Positions 1 through 8,933 of a stretch of 64,000 bases of DNA are shown one piece after another; positions within the stretch are counted from its first letter, which is position 1, and each line of letters opens with the position of its first letter. Under the pieces are notes generated by a model, which saw only the letters and a program-made list of their open reading frames with translations, searched no databases and was not told the origin of the DNA. Source of the DNA: Bradyrhizobium guangdongense (GTDB lineage: Bacteria > Pseudomonadota > Alphaproteobacteria > Rhizobiales > Xanthobacteraceae); contig NZ_CP030051.1 in the NCBI RefSeq assembly GCF_004114975.1, positions 1,922,001-1,986,000 on the forward strand. Reading direction: 5' to 3'. The translations under genes and the position numbers were made by a program.

Positions 1-218
1 GGCAGTTCGAGCTCGAGCAATGCCAGCGCCGCGTCGGCCCACGCCTCCACGTCGATCAGGCGCATGACGCGCGCGGTGCGCTCGGACTGTCCAAGCGAGG
101 GAAAGCGGCGGCAGGCCTTTTCGATGATTTCGAGCATCAACGGTCGGGTCATGCCTTGCGCGTGACGCAGGCGCTCGCTGAGGGAGGGTGGCTCGTAGTG
201 GGGGAGAGTGGCGGTCAT
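1..218 (-). CDS. Hypothetical protein, N-terminal 72 residues (runs off the window)
   Basis: An open frame starts with ATG at 218 on the minus strand and runs without a stop to the window edge. The start is supported by an AGGAGG-like Shine-Dalgarno a few bases upstream (the plus strand reads cctcctgg at 223-230). The visible protein begins MTATLPHYEPPSLSERLRHA and is rich in Arg, Leu and Ala, with no membrane segment or signal peptide. It includes a helix-like stretch LMLEIIEKACRRFP. I do not recognise the family. It is divergent from the kdp operon. The 304 bases between it and the first kdp-side ORF hold the nested palindrome described separately and presumably the promoters for both directions. 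Confidence 0.6.
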   Translation of the reverse strand, partial: MTATLPHYEPPSLSERLRHAQGMTRPLMLEIIEKACRRFPSLGQSERTARVMRLIDVEAWADAALALLELEL

Positions 219-310
219 GCAGCCTCCTGGAAGGGGCGTCGGTCAGTCGGCCGGCCTCTTCAGGGTGGCGGGGACGCCATTTGAAAACGAGAGGGGAAGG
301 GGATGGCAGA

Positions 311-380
311 TATAGGAATCTCATAAAGGCCGAGGGGCGCGATGCATCGCAGGCTGTCCGGCCTTTATGAAATTCCTATA
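311..380. repeat. Nested palindrome between the unknown gene and kdp
   Basis: Two 22-base arms (311-332 and 359-380) are inverted copies of each other with a single mismatch at 320. The 26-base loop contains its own perfect 12-base palindrome, gcgatgcatcgc (339-350). It lies between divergent genes, about 140 bases before the first small kdp-side ORF. It could be a cruciform-forming mobile palindrome, a terminator-like structure or an operator. It does not resemble the T-rich KdpE site known from E. coli. Elsewhere in the 219-522 gap I see no convincing promoter. Confidence 0.7.
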
Positions 381-522
381 ACTTCGCCACAGTCCCCGTC
401 TCGAAAACCTATGGCCGTGATGGCATTTCAGCACGGTCAAAAGTCCCGGCTTCTTTCTACGAGCTCCGCCGGGTCGGTGAAAAGTGTTGCTCCCGATAGA
501 GGGTGCAACGAGGAGCATCTCC

Positions 523-606
523 ATGATGGACATTCTGATGCTGGCGCTGGGCTTCGGCTTCTTCGCGCTTGCAATCGGCTACACTTACGTCTGCGAACGA
601 CTGTAA
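523..606 (+). CDS. 27-residue single-span membrane peptide before kdpF
   Basis: A short ORF, too small for most gene finders, reads M-M-D-I-L-M-L-A-L-G-F-G-F-F-A-L-A-I-G-Y and ends TYVCERL. It is one hydrophobic helix with a short polar C-terminal tail. A good Shine-Dalgarno (gaggagc, 510-516) precedes ATG 523. The stop is 11 bases before kdpF, so it looks like the first cistron of the kdp operon. From memory, similar peptides ending in CERL occur upstream of kdpF in other proteobacteria, but I know of no assigned function. A role as an accessory subunit of the Kdp complex is inference. Confidence 0.6.
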   Translation: MMDILMLALGFGFFALAIGYTYVCERL

Positions 607-617
607 CGGAGCGGACC

Positions 618-707
618 ATGATCTTCGATTATGTGCTCGCCGGCAGCGTCTCGTTAGGCCTCCTGATCTACCTCACCTATGCACTGTTGCGGCCGGAGCG
701 GTTCTGA
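618..707 (+). CDS. kdpF: KdpF, small subunit of the Kdp potassium ATPase
   Basis: A 29-residue peptide (MIFDYVLAGSVSLGLLIYLT, ending ALLRPERF) forms one transmembrane helix and ends in the (L)xPERF tail typical of KdpF. KdpF stabilises the KdpABC complex in the inner membrane. It follows the 27-residue ORF and precedes kdpA. The motif and position make the call secure despite the tiny size. Confidence 0.9.
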   Translation: MIFDYVLAGSVSLGLLIYLTYALLRPERF

Positions 708-710
708 GCC

Positions 711-815
711 GTGCTGCTGCTTGTCGAATTGCTGCTGGCGGATGTTGCGCTGGTCGGCTGCCTGCTTGTGGTGCTGCTGCCGCTGCTCCGCCGGGCACCA
801 AGCCTGAAGGGTTGA
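711..815 (+). CDS. Possible 34-residue hydrophobic ORF between kdpF and kdpA
   Basis: A GTG-initiated frame starts three bases after the kdpF stop and ends four bases before the kdpA ATG. It encodes an almost pure Leu/Val helix ([20 protein letters not shown], then VLLPLLRR and a basic tail). A weak ggag lies 13 bases upstream of the GTG. It fills the kdpF-kdpA gap exactly and has the positive-inside tail expected of a membrane peptide, but leucine-rich frames arise easily in GC-rich DNA. Expression is unproven. Confidence 0.35.
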   Translation: MLLLVELLLADVALVGCLLVVLLPLLRRAPSLKG

Positions 816-819
816 TTCC

Positions 820-2523
820 ATGACCGTGACCGGTTGGCTCCAGATCATTCTGTTTTGCGTCGTCATCGTCGCGCTCACAAAGCCCCTCGGCTGGTACATG
901 ACGCGCGTGTTCAACGGCGAAAAGACATTCCTTTCGCCGGTGCTGCGCCCGATCGAGGCCGGCATCTATTGGGTTTCCGGCGTCGACGAGAAGCGCGAGC
1001 AGCACTGGCTGACCTACACGGTCGCCATGCTGCTGTTCCATGTCGGCGGCTTCCTGATCATCTACGGCGTGATGCGCCTGCAGGCCGTGCTGCCGTTCAA
1101 TCCGGCCGGGCAGGGGGCGGTGGCCGAGGATCTGTCCTTCAATACCGCGGTCTCCTTCATCACCAACACCAACTGGCAGAACTACGGCGGCGAGAGCACG
1201 CTGTCCTATCTCGTGCAGATGCTCGGCCTGACGCACCAGAATTTCCTGTCGGCGGCGACAGGCATTGCCCTCGCGGTCGCCCTGATACGCGGCTTCTCGC
1301 GTGCATCGATGCGCACGGTCGGCAATTTCTGGGTCGATGTGACACGTTGTACGCTCTACGTGCTGCTGCCGATCTGCATCGTCTACACGCTGTTCCTGGT
1401 CTGGCAGGGTATGCCGCAGACGCTCGGAGATTACGTCGAGGCCACGACGCTCGAAGGCGCCAAGCAGACCATCGCGGTCGGCCCGGTGGCCTCGCAGGTC
1501 GCGATCAAGATGCTGGGCACCAATGGCGGCGGTTTCTTCAACGCCAATGCCGCCCACCCCTTCGAGAACCCGACCGCGCTGTCGAACTTCGTGCAGATGA
1601 TCTCGATCTTCGCGCTCGGCGCCGCACTGACCAACGTGTTCGGCCGCATGGTCGGCAACCAGCGCCAGGGCTGGGCGCTTCTCGCCGTGATGGGCGTGTT
1701 GTTCGTCACCGGTGTCGCCATCACCTATTGGGCGGAAGCCGGTGGCACCTCGATGCTTCAGGCGCTCGGGCTTGCCGGCGGCAACATGGAGGGCAAGGAA
1801 GTCCGCTTCGGCATCGTTGCCTCCTCGTTGTTCGCCGTCATCACCACGGCAGCCTCCTGCGGCGCGGTCAATGCTATGCATGACAGCTTCACCGCGCTCG
1901 GCGGCATGATCCCGCTGATCAACATCGAGCTCGGCGAAATCATCGTCGGCGGCGTCGGCGCCGGCATGTACGGCATGCTGCTGTTCGTCATTCTCGCGAT
2001 CTTCGTCGCAGGCCTGATGGTCGGCCGCACCCCGGAATATGTCGGCAAGAAGATCGAGGCGCGCGAGGTCAAGATGGCGATGCTGGCGATCCTGGTGCTG
2101 CCGCTGATGATCCTCGGCTGGACCGCGGTCGGCGTGGTCTATCCGGCCGCCGTCGCCTCCATGGCGAATGCCGGCCCGCATGGCTTCACCGAAGTGCTCT
2201 ACGCCTACACATCGGGCACCGGCAACAACGGCTCGGCCTTCGCCGGCCTCAGCGGCAACACGTTCTTCTACAACCTGACGCTGGCAAGCGCGATGTTCGT
2301 CGGCCGCTTCTTTATGATCGTCCCGGCCATGGCGATCGCGGGCTCGCTCGCCGAGAAGAAGTCGATCCCGCCGTCTATGGGCACGTTCCCGACCACCGGC
2401 GGCCTGTTCGTCGGCCTCGTCGTCGGCGTCATCCTGATCATGGGTGGCCTGACCTTCTTCCCGGCGCTCGCGCTGGGCCCGATCGTCGAACATCTGGCGA
2501 TGAACGCCGGCAACCTCTTCTGA
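820..2523 (+). CDS. kdpA: KdpA, potassium-channel-like subunit of K+-ATPase
   Basis: This 567-residue polytopic inner-membrane protein binds and conducts K+ in the KdpFABC pump. Pore-loop signatures are visible: [19 protein letters not shown] near residue 230 and [17 protein letters not shown] near 470. Length matches the family (about 560). The ATG at 820 follows the small ORF closely. Its stop (2521-2523) lies 18 bases before kdpB. The operon context (F, A, B, C, D, E) leaves no doubt about identity. Confidence 0.98.
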   Translation: MTVTGWLQIILFCVVIVALTKPLGWYMTRVFNGEKTFLSPVLRPIEAGIYWVSGVDEKREQHWLTYTVAMLLFHVGGFLIIYGVMRLQAVLPFNPAGQGAVAEDLSFNTAVSFITNTNWQNYGGESTLSYLVQMLGLTHQNFLSAATGIALAVALIRGFSRASMRTVGNFWVDVTRCTLYVLLPICIVYTLFLVWQGMPQTLGDYVEATTLEGAKQTIAVGPVASQVAIKMLGTNGGGFFNANAAHPFENPTALSNFVQMISIFALGAALTNVFGRMVGNQRQGWALLAVMGVLFVTGVAITYWAEAGGTSMLQALGLAGGNMEGKEVRFGIVASSLFAVITTAASCGAVNAMHDSFTALGGMIPLINIELGEIIVGGVGAGMYGMLLFVILAIFVAGLMVGRTPEYVGKKIEAREVKMAMLAILVLPLMILGWTAVGVVYPAAVASMANAGPHGFTEVLYAYTSGTGNNGSAFAGLSGNTFFYNLTLASAMFVGRFFMIVPAMAIAGSLAEKKSIPPSMGTFPTTGGLFVGLVVGVILIMGGLTFFPALALGPIVEHLAMNAGNLF

Positions 2524-2541
2524 TTGTCTGGAGTGACCTCC

Positions 2542-4656
2542 ATGGAAGCCATGAAACAGCAAAAGCGTGCGTCCGTCTCGGCGATGCTCGATCCCAAGAT
2601 CGTCGTGCCCGCGATCCGCGCATCCGTCACCAAGCTCAATCCGCGCTTGATGATCAAGAACCCCGTGATGTTCGTCGTCGAGATCGTGGCCGCCCTGACC
2701 ACCGTGATCTTCCTGCGCGACCTCGTCACCGGCGGGGCAAATCTCGGCTTCACCTTCCAGATCATCGTCTGGCTCTGGTTCACTGTGCTGTTCGCCAACT
2801 TCGCCGAAGCGGTGGCCGAAGGGCGCGGCAAGGCCCAGGCCGACTCGCTGCGCAAGACCCGCACCGAGAGCCAGGCCAAGCTCCTGACCGGCTCGGGGCA
2901 GGATTTCAAGCTGGTGCCGGGCACGAGCCTGAAGGTCGGCGATGTCGTGCTGGTCGAGGCGGGCGATACCATCCCCTCCGACGGCGAGGTGATCGAGGGC
3001 GTCGCGTCCGTCAACGAGGCCGCCATCACCGGCGAATCCGCGCCCGTGATCCGCGAGTCCGGCGGCGATCGCTCGGCAGTGACAGGCGGCACACAGGTTC
3101 TGTCCGACTGGATCCGAGTCCGCATCACCGCGGCGCAAGGCTCGACCTTCATCGACCGCATGATCAAGCTGGTCGAGGGCGCCGAGCGGGCCAAGACGCC
3201 GAACGAGATCGCGCTCAACATCCTGCTCGCCGGCCTCACCATTATCTTCGTGTTCGCCACCGTCACCATTCCGAGCTACGCCGCCTATGCCGGCGGCTCG
3301 ATCTCGGTGATCGTGCTGGTCGCGCTGTTCGTGACGCTGATCCCGACCACGATCGGCGCGCTGCTGTCGGCAATCGGCATCGCCGGCATGGACCGCCTGG
3401 TGCGCTTCAATGTGCTGGCGGTGTCCGGCCGCGCCGTCGAGGCCGCCGGTGACGTCGACACGCTGCTGCTCGACAAGACCGGCACCATCACGCTCGGTAA
3501 CCGGCAGGCGACCGCTTTCCGCCCCGTGCGCGGCGTGACCGAGCAGGAGCTGGCGGATGCCGCCCAGCTGGCCTCGCTCGCCGACGAGACGCCGGAGGGG
3601 CGTTCCATCGTCGTGCTCGCCAAGGAAAAATACGGCATTCGCGGCCGCGAGATGGCGGAGCTTGGCGCAACCTTCTTTCCGTTCACGGCGCAGACCCGCA
3701 TGAGCGGTGTCGATGCCGGCGGCTCGTCGGTGCGCAAGGGCGCGGTCGATGCCATGCTCAACTACATCGGCGGAGGCGCTCCGACCGCAGTCGCGTCCGG
3801 CAACACGGCGCGGGCGATACAGCCTGCTGCCCTGTCCGAGCTCGGCCGCGAGATCCAGGCCATTGCCGACGACGTGTCGAAGTCCGGCGGCACGCCGCTG
3901 GCCGTCGCCAAGGACGGCAGGCTGCTCGGCATCGTCCAGCTCAAGGACATCGTCAAGGGCGGCATCCGTGAGCGCTTCGCCGAGCTGCGTCGCATGGGCA
4001 TCCGTACCGTCATGATCACCGGCGACAACCCGATGACGGCGGCCGCAATCGCCGCGGAAGCCGGCGTCGACGACTTTCTGGCGCAGGCAACCCCGGAGGA
4101 CAAGCTCAAGCTGATCCGCGACGAGCAGGCCAAGGGCAAGCTGGTGGCAATGTGCGGCGACGGCACCAACGACGCGCCGGCGCTCGCCCAGGCCGATGTC
4201 GGTGTTGCCATGAACACCGGCACCCAGGCCGCGCGCGAGGCCGGCAACATGGTCGATCTCGACTCCAACCCGACCAAGCTGATCGAGGTGGTGGAGATCG
4301 GCAAGCAGCTCTTGATGACGCGCGGTGCGCTCACGACGTTCTCGATCGCCAACGACGTCGCCAAGTATTTCGCGATCATCCCGGCGATGTTCCTGGCGTT
4401 CTACCCGCAGCTCGGCGTGCTCAACGTCATGAACCTGTCGAGCCCGCAGAGCGCCATCCTGTCGGCGATCATCTTCAACGCGCTCATCATCATCGGCTTG
4501 ATTCCGCTGGCGCTCAAGGGCGTCGCCTATCGTGCGGTCGGTGCCGGCGCGCTGCTTCGGCGTAACCTCCTCATCTACGGCCTTGGCGGCATCGTCATTC
4601 CCTTCGTCGGCATCAAGGCGATCGATCTCGTGGTCGTTGCCTTGCACCTGGCCTAA
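2542..4656 (+). CDS. kdpB: KdpB, P-type ATPase catalytic subunit
   Basis: This 704-residue P-type ATPase hydrolyses ATP to drive K+ uptake through KdpA. It shows the phosphorylation motif DKTGT with the aspartate at about residue 311, the actuator motif TGES (about 163-166) and the hinge motif [19 protein letters not shown] chose ATG 2542 because ggag lies eight bases upstream. A frame-compatible TTG at 2524, touching the kdpA stop, would add six residues and is less likely. The gene is complete and family-length. Confidence 0.97.
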   Translation: MEAMKQQKRASVSAMLDPKIVVPAIRASVTKLNPRLMIKNPVMFVVEIVAALTTVIFLRDLVTGGANLGFTFQIIVWLWFTVLFANFAEAVAEGRGKAQADSLRKTRTESQAKLLTGSGQDFKLVPGTSLKVGDVVLVEAGDTIPSDGEVIEGVASVNEAAITGESAPVIRESGGDRSAVTGGTQVLSDWIRVRITAAQGSTFIDRMIKLVEGAERAKTPNEIALNILLAGLTIIFVFATVTIPSYAAYAGGSISVIVLVALFVTLIPTTIGALLSAIGIAGMDRLVRFNVLAVSGRAVEAAGDVDTLLLDKTGTITLGNRQATAFRPVRGVTEQELADAAQLASLADETPEGRSIVVLAKEKYGIRGREMAELGATFFPFTAQTRMSGVDAGGSSVRKGAVDAMLNYIGGGAPTAVASGNTARAIQPAALSELGREIQAIADDVSKSGGTPLAVAKDGRLLGIVQLKDIVKGGIRERFAELRRMGIRTVMITGDNPMTAAAIAAEAGVDDFLAQATPEDKLKLIRDEQAKGKLVAMCGDGTNDAPALAQADVGVAMNTGTQAAREAGNMVDLDSNPTKLIEVVEIGKQLLMTRGALTTFSIANDVAKYFAIIPAMFLAFYPQLGVLNVMNLSSPQSAILSAIIFNALIIIGLIPLALKGVAYRAVGAGALLRRNLLIYGLGGIVIPFVGIKAIDLVVVALHLA

Positions 4657-4659
4657 CCC

Positions 4660-4742
4660 CGTCATTGCGAGCGAAGCGACGAAGCAATCCAGAACGTCTC
4701 CAAGGAAAGATCCTGGATTGCTTCGCTTCGCTCGCAATGACG
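4660..4742. repeat. Palindromic intergenic repeat, family A, copy 1 (inside kdp operon)
   Basis: The element has cgtcattgcgagcgaagcg at one end and its inverted counterpart cttcgctcgcaatgacg at the other, with inner arms gaagcaatccag / ctggattgcttc. It forms a long near-perfect hairpin. Related copies lie at 46784, 53873, 59604, 61936 and 63260. Here it fills most of the 105-base kdpB-kdpC gap, so the operon transcript would contain a strong stem-loop at this point. Confidence 0.9.
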
Positions 4743-4761
4743 ACGTAACTGGAGACCCAAC

Positions 4762-5367
4762 ATGCTCAGAGAAGTCCGCCCCGCCATCGTCCTGTTGCTC
4801 GTGCTCACCGCCATCACGGGCTTGGCCTATCCGCTCGCCATGACCGGCATCGCCGGCGCGATCTTCCCCGCCAAGGCGCAAGGCAGCCTAATCGAGAAGG
4901 ACGGCAAGGTGGTCGGCTCCGCCCTGATCGGGCAGGAGTTCAAGGACGACAAATATTTCCACGGCCGCCCCTCGGCGACGCTGGCGCCGGACCCCAATGA
5001 TTCCACAAAGACGGTCCCCGCGCCCTACAACGCCGCCAATTCGGGCGGCTCCAATCTCGGTCCGACCAGCAAGGCACTGGCCGATCGGCTGAAGGAGGAT
5101 GTGGACAGGCTGAAAACCGAGAACCCGAACGCAGCGGTCCCGGTCGATCTGGTCACGACCTCGGCCAGCGGTCTCGATCCCGACATTTCGCCGGAAGCGG
5201 CGCAATTCCAGGTGCCCCGTGTGGCCAAAGCGCGGAATATGTCGGAGGATTCGCTGAAGCAGCTCGTCGCCTCCAACACCGAGGGTCGTCTGTTCGGCCT
5301 GCTCGGCGAACCCAGGGTTAACGTTCTTGCGCTGAACCTCGCACTGGATCGTGCATCCGCGAAGTAG
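4762..5367 (+). CDS. kdpC: KdpC, periplasmic/anchor subunit of K+-ATPase
   Basis: This 201-residue protein has one N-terminal membrane helix (residues about 10-32) and a hydrophilic domain with the family motif [20 protein letters not shown]. KdpC is required for assembly and K+ affinity of the pump. Length fits the family (about 190-200). Unlike the tightly spaced F-A-B genes, it is separated from kdpB by a palindromic repeat. kdpD follows 40 bases later. Confidence 0.97.
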   Translation: MLREVRPAIVLLLVLTAITGLAYPLAMTGIAGAIFPAKAQGSLIEKDGKVVGSALIGQEFKDDKYFHGRPSATLAPDPNDSTKTVPAPYNAANSGGSNLGPTSKALADRLKEDVDRLKTENPNAAVPVDLVTTSASGLDPDISPEAAQFQVPRVAKARNMSEDSLKQLVASNTEGRLFGLLGEPRVNVLALNLALDRASAK

Positions 5368-5407
5368 CGCTCTAGGCTCGGAATATCAGGACGATTATAT
5401 TGGGCTG

Positions 5408-8131
5408 ATGGTTCAGCAGCGCCGCGATCCCGAACAACGTCCGTCGCCGGAGGCGCTGCTGGAAGCCGCGCGCCGGGAGGAGAGCGCGAGCGGCAAGCTG
5501 AAGATCTTCGTCGGCGCCGCTCCCGGCGTCGGCAAGACCTACGAGATGCTGCAGAGCGCCCACGCCAAGCGCAAGGCCGGCGTCGACGTCGTGGTCGGTT
5601 TCGTCGAGACCCATGGCCGCGCGGAAACCGAAGCGCTGGTGCGAGGGCTCGAGGTCGTCCCGCGCAAGCGGCTCGATTACTGCGGCCAAATCGTCGAGGA
5701 GATGGACCTCGATGCCGTGATCGCGCGACGGCCGAAGATCGCTCTGGTCGACGAGCTCGCCCACACCAACGCTGCCGGCAGTCGTCATCCCAAGCGCTAT
5801 CTCGACGTCGAAGAGCTGCTGTCCCACGGCATCGACGTCTACACCGCCGTCAACATCCAGCACATCGAGAGCCTGAATGACGTGGTCGCCCAGATCACGC
5901 ATGTCCGCGTGCGCGAGACTGTGCCTGACTCGATCTTCGACCGCGCCGATGCCATCGAGCTGATCGACCTCACGCCGGACGATCTGATCCAGCGCCTCCG
6001 TGAAGGCAAGGTCTACGTCCCCAAACAGGCAGAGCGGGCGCTGGAGCACTACTTCTCGCCCGGCAACCTCACTGCGCTGCGCGAGCTGGCGCTGCGGCGC
6101 ACGGCCGAGCGGGTCGACGAGCAGCTGCTCAACCACATGCAGGCCAACGCCATCGCCGGTCCCTGGGCTGCGGGCGAGCGCATCCTCGTCTGTGTCAGCG
6201 AGGATCCGCGCGCGGCCGGGCTGGTGCGGTATACGAAGCGGCTGGCCGACCGGCTCCACGCGCCGTTCACCGCGCTCTCGATCGAGACGCGGCGCTCGCT
6301 GCAGCTCTCGGACAAGGAGCGCGACCGGCTCGCCGATACGCTGCGGCTCGCCGAATCGCTCGGAGGCGAGGCGCTGACAATTCCGGCGGTCGGCCGCCGC
6401 ATCGCCGACGACGTCATCAACTTCGCGCAAGGCAACAACGTCACCCAGATCGTGATCGGCAAGTCGAGCCGCTCACGCTGGTTCGAGATGACCCGCGGCT
6501 CGGTCGTGCACGACCTGGTTCGCCGCGCCGGCAACATCACTGTCCATGTCATCGCCGGTAACGAGCTGCCCGACGAGGCCGCGGCCGGGAGCGCGGTGCA
6601 AACCGCCGTGCGGGCCGAGCCGTTTGATCCGCTGCCTTACTTGAAGGCGCTCGGGATCGTGTTGATCGGTCTCGGCGCCGCCGAATTGATCCAGCCCCAT
6701 TTCGGCATCGAGAATGTCGATCTCGTGCTGCTGACGTCCGTCGTGGCGGTTGCCGTCCGGTACGGCCTGTGGCCGTCGTTGCTGGCGACCGTGGCGGCGT
6801 CGCTCTGCTACAATTTTTTCTTCATCCCGCCGATCTACACTTTCACGATCACCGATCCGACCAACGTCGCCGCCTTCGTCCTGTTCACGGTGGTCGCCAT
6901 GCTGGTCTCCAATGTCGCAGCGCGCGTGCGTACTCAGGCCGACACCGCGATCGGCCGGATCAGGATGACCGAGCAGCTCTATGCCTTCAGCCGCAAGCTT
7001 GCCGGTACCGCGACGCTCGACGACGTGCTGTGGGCGACGGCCTATCAGATCGCGTTGATGCTGAAGGTCCGCGTGGTGCTGCTGCTGCCGGAGGACGGAC
7101 TTTTGACGGTGAAGTCAGGCTATCCGCCGGAGGACCAGCTCGATCAGGCCGACCTTGCCGCCGCCAACTGGGCCTGGAGCAATGATCGTTCCGCCGGTCG
7201 CGGCGCAGATACGCTGCCGGGCGCAAAGCGGCTGTTCCTGCCGATGCGCACCGGGCGTGGTCCGATCGGCGTGATCGGCATCGACAACGATCGCACCGGC
7301 CCGTTGCTGACGCCGGATCAGCGCCGGCTGCTGGACGCCCTGGTGGATCAGGGCGCACTTGCGATCGAGCGCGTGCTGCTGGTCGAGGACATGGACCGCG
7401 TCAAGCGCACCGTCGAATCCGAGCGGCTGCGTTCTGCGCTCCTGACCTCGATCTCGCATGATCTGAAGACGCCGCTCGCTTCGGTGCTGGGCGCGGCCTC
7501 GACCATGCGCGATCTTGCCGGCGCGCTGTCCGACACCGAGAAGCGCGACCTGCTCGGCACCGTCATCGACGAGTCCGAGCGGCTCAACCGCTTCATCGCC
7601 AATCTCCTCGACATGACCAAGCTCGAGTCCGGCGCCATCGTGCCCAATACGGCGCTGCACGATCTCGGCGAGATCGTCGGCAGCGCGCTGCGGCGCGCTT
7701 CGAAAATCCTCACCGCTCACAAGGTAGAGCTGGTGCTGGCAGCCGATCTGCCGATGCTCGAGCTCGACGCCGTGCTGTTCGAGCAGGTGCTGTTCAACCT
7801 GCTGGACAATGCCGCGAAATATTCGCCGCTCGACACGACTGTCGCGATCAGGAGCCGGCGCGAGCGCGACCAGGTGGTGCTTGATGTCGTCGACGAAGGC
7901 GCCGGCATCCCACCCGACGAGCTCGAGAGCGTGTTCGACAAGTTCTACCGAGTCCAAAAGGGCGATCACGTCCGTCCTGGCACCGGACTTGGACTCGCCA
8001 TTTCCCGCGGCTTCGTCGAGGCGATGGGGGGCACGATCTCAGCCGCCAATCGCAGTGACCGCAGCGGCGCGATCCTCACCATCCGTCTGCCTGTGCCGGC
8101 GCAGACCCACGCATTGGATACCGCCGCATGA
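5408..8131 (+). CDS. kdpD: KdpD, turgor/K+-sensing histidine kinase
   Basis: With the ATG at 5408 the protein has 907 residues (E. coli KdpD has 894). Order of domains: KdpD N-terminal ATP-binding domain with Walker A GAAPGVGKT near residue 40, a universal-stress-protein-like domain, four clustered membrane helices (about 415-510, DUF4118), a GAF-like region, then HisKA with the phospho-acceptor H684 in SISHDLKTPLAS. The HATPase boxes NLLDNAAKYSP, DEGAGIP and GTGLGLAI follow. A GTG at 5351 overlapping kdpC is in frame but would add a non-conserved leader. The gene overlaps kdpE by ATGA. It senses low K+ and phosphorylates KdpE. Confidence 0.95.
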   Translation: MVQQRRDPEQRPSPEALLEAARREESASGKLKIFVGAAPGVGKTYEMLQSAHAKRKAGVDVVVGFVETHGRAETEALVRGLEVVPRKRLDYCGQIVEEMDLDAVIARRPKIALVDELAHTNAAGSRHPKRYLDVEELLSHGIDVYTAVNIQHIESLNDVVAQITHVRVRETVPDSIFDRADAIELIDLTPDDLIQRLREGKVYVPKQAERALEHYFSPGNLTALRELALRRTAERVDEQLLNHMQANAIAGPWAAGERILVCVSEDPRAAGLVRYTKRLADRLHAPFTALSIETRRSLQLSDKERDRLADTLRLAESLGGEALTIPAVGRRIADDVINFAQGNNVTQIVIGKSSRSRWFEMTRGSVVHDLVRRAGNITVHVIAGNELPDEAAAGSAVQTAVRAEPFDPLPYLKALGIVLIGLGAAELIQPHFGIENVDLVLLTSVVAVAVRYGLWPSLLATVAASLCYNFFFIPPIYTFTITDPTNVAAFVLFTVVAMLVSNVAARVRTQADTAIGRIRMTEQLYAFSRKLAGTATLDDVLWATAYQIALMLKVRVVLLLPEDGLLTVKSGYPPEDQLDQADLAAANWAWSNDRSAGRGADTLPGAKRLFLPMRTGRGPIGVIGIDNDRTGPLLTPDQRRLLDALVDQGALAIERVLLVEDMDRVKRTVESERLRSALLTSISHDLKTPLASVLGAASTMRDLAGALSDTEKRDLLGTVIDESERLNRFIANLLDMTKLESGAIVPNTALHDLGEIVGSALRRASKILTAHKVELVLAADLPMLELDAVLFEQVLFNLLDNAAKYSPLDTTVAIRSRRERDQVVLDVVDEGAGIPPDELESVFDKFYRVQKGDHVRPGTGLGLAISRGFVEAMGGTISAANRSDRSGAILTIRLPVPAQTHALDTAA

Positions 8132-8817
8132 GCGCCGCCCCGATCAAGGTCCTGGTGATCGACGACGAGCCGCCGATCCGCAAATTGCTGCGGATGGGGC
8201 TGTCGACGCAGGGCTACGAGATATTGGAGGCCTCGAACGGCAGAGGCGCGCTGGAGAAGCTCACGGAACAGCCGGCGCTGATCATCCTGGATCTCGGCCT
8301 GCCGGATATCCAGGGCCACGAACTGCTGCGGACCATCCGCGCGCGCAACGAGAGCGTGCCCATCGTGGTGCTGTCGAGCCGCGGCGACGAGGCCGGAAAG
8401 GTGCAGGCGCTCGATCTCGGTGCCGACGATTATCTGACCAAGCCATTCGGCATGGACGAACTGCTGGCACGCCTGCGCGCCGCGCTGCGCCATCAGCTTC
8501 AGGTGCAGGGCGAGCGCCCGGTGTTCCGCACCGGCGATCTCTCGGTCGATCTCGTGCGCCGCATCGTCAAGCTCGGCGAGCGCGAGATCAGGCTGTCGCC
8601 GAAGGAATATGATCTGCTGCGCGTGCTGGTTCAGCACGCCGGCAAGGTGCTGACCCACAGATTCCTGCTCAAGGAGCTCTGGGACGAGCTGACCGACGCA
8701 CAATACTTGCGCGTCTATGTTCGCCAGCTGCGCCAGAAGATCGAGGCCGACCCGGAACGGCCGCAATATGTGCTGACCGAGACGGGAATCGGGTACCGGT
8801 TGAAGGCGGCGGATTAG
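8128..8817 (+). CDS. kdpE: KdpE, OmpR-family response regulator of kdp
   Basis: This 229-residue response regulator has an N-terminal receiver domain with acidic pocket IDDE (11-14), phospho-acceptor D55 in LIILDLGLPD and a K in YLTKPFG. A C-terminal OmpR/PhoB winged helix (LSPKEYDLLRVLVQHAGKV) follows. It is translationally coupled to kdpD through an ATGA overlap. It should activate the kdp promoter upstream of 523. Paralogue assignment rests on the kdpD partnership and is secure. Confidence 0.96.
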   Translation: MSAAPIKVLVIDDEPPIRKLLRMGLSTQGYEILEASNGRGALEKLTEQPALIILDLGLPDIQGHELLRTIRARNESVPIVVLSSRGDEAGKVQALDLGADDYLTKPFGMDELLARLRAALRHQLQVQGERPVFRTGDLSVDLVRRIVKLGEREIRLSPKEYDLLRVLVQHAGKVLTHRFLLKELWDELTDAQYLRVYVRQLRQKIEADPERPQYVLTETGIGYRLKAAD

Positions 8818-8825
8818 TTTCAATG

Positions 8826-8931
8826 GTCATTCCGGGGCGCGCGCCAGCGCGAGCCCGGAATCCATTTCTCCGCTCAGCATGCGTGGCATGATGGATTCCG
8901 GGCTCGATGCTTCGCATCGCCCCGGAATGAC
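8826..8931. repeat. Palindromic intergenic repeat, family B
   Basis: It begins gtcattccggggcg and ends with the inverted cgccccggaatgac. A second inner pair is cccggaatcca / tggattccggg. The whole 106 bases can fold into a long hairpin. It lies between the convergent ends of kdpE and ku, two bases from the ku stop, and may serve as a two-way transcription terminator. Only one copy is in the window. Confidence 0.85.
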
Positions 8932-8933
8932 GA

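Noticed and set aside
369..386. Resemblance to Flp FRT (gaaattcctata) and loxP (ataacttcg) half sites
   Set aside because: Partial matches only, with no spacer or second half-site in the required arrangement; they belong to the natural 22-base inverted repeat.
673..4881. A 1402-codon open frame antisense to kdpA-kdpB
   Set aside because: It mirrors GC-rich codon use of the real genes, encodes low-complexity His/Arg/Asp-rich sequence and has no ribosome site. KdpA and KdpB on the plus strand are unmistakable.
5351..5407. GTG start for kdpD overlapping kdpC
   Set aside because: The extra 19 residues are unlike KdpD N-termini; ATG 5408 gives the expected length.
8826..8931. Possible CRISPR or structural RNA because of strong palindromes
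   Set aside because: A single long hairpin with no regular spacers; it fits the dispersed intergenic repeat type.
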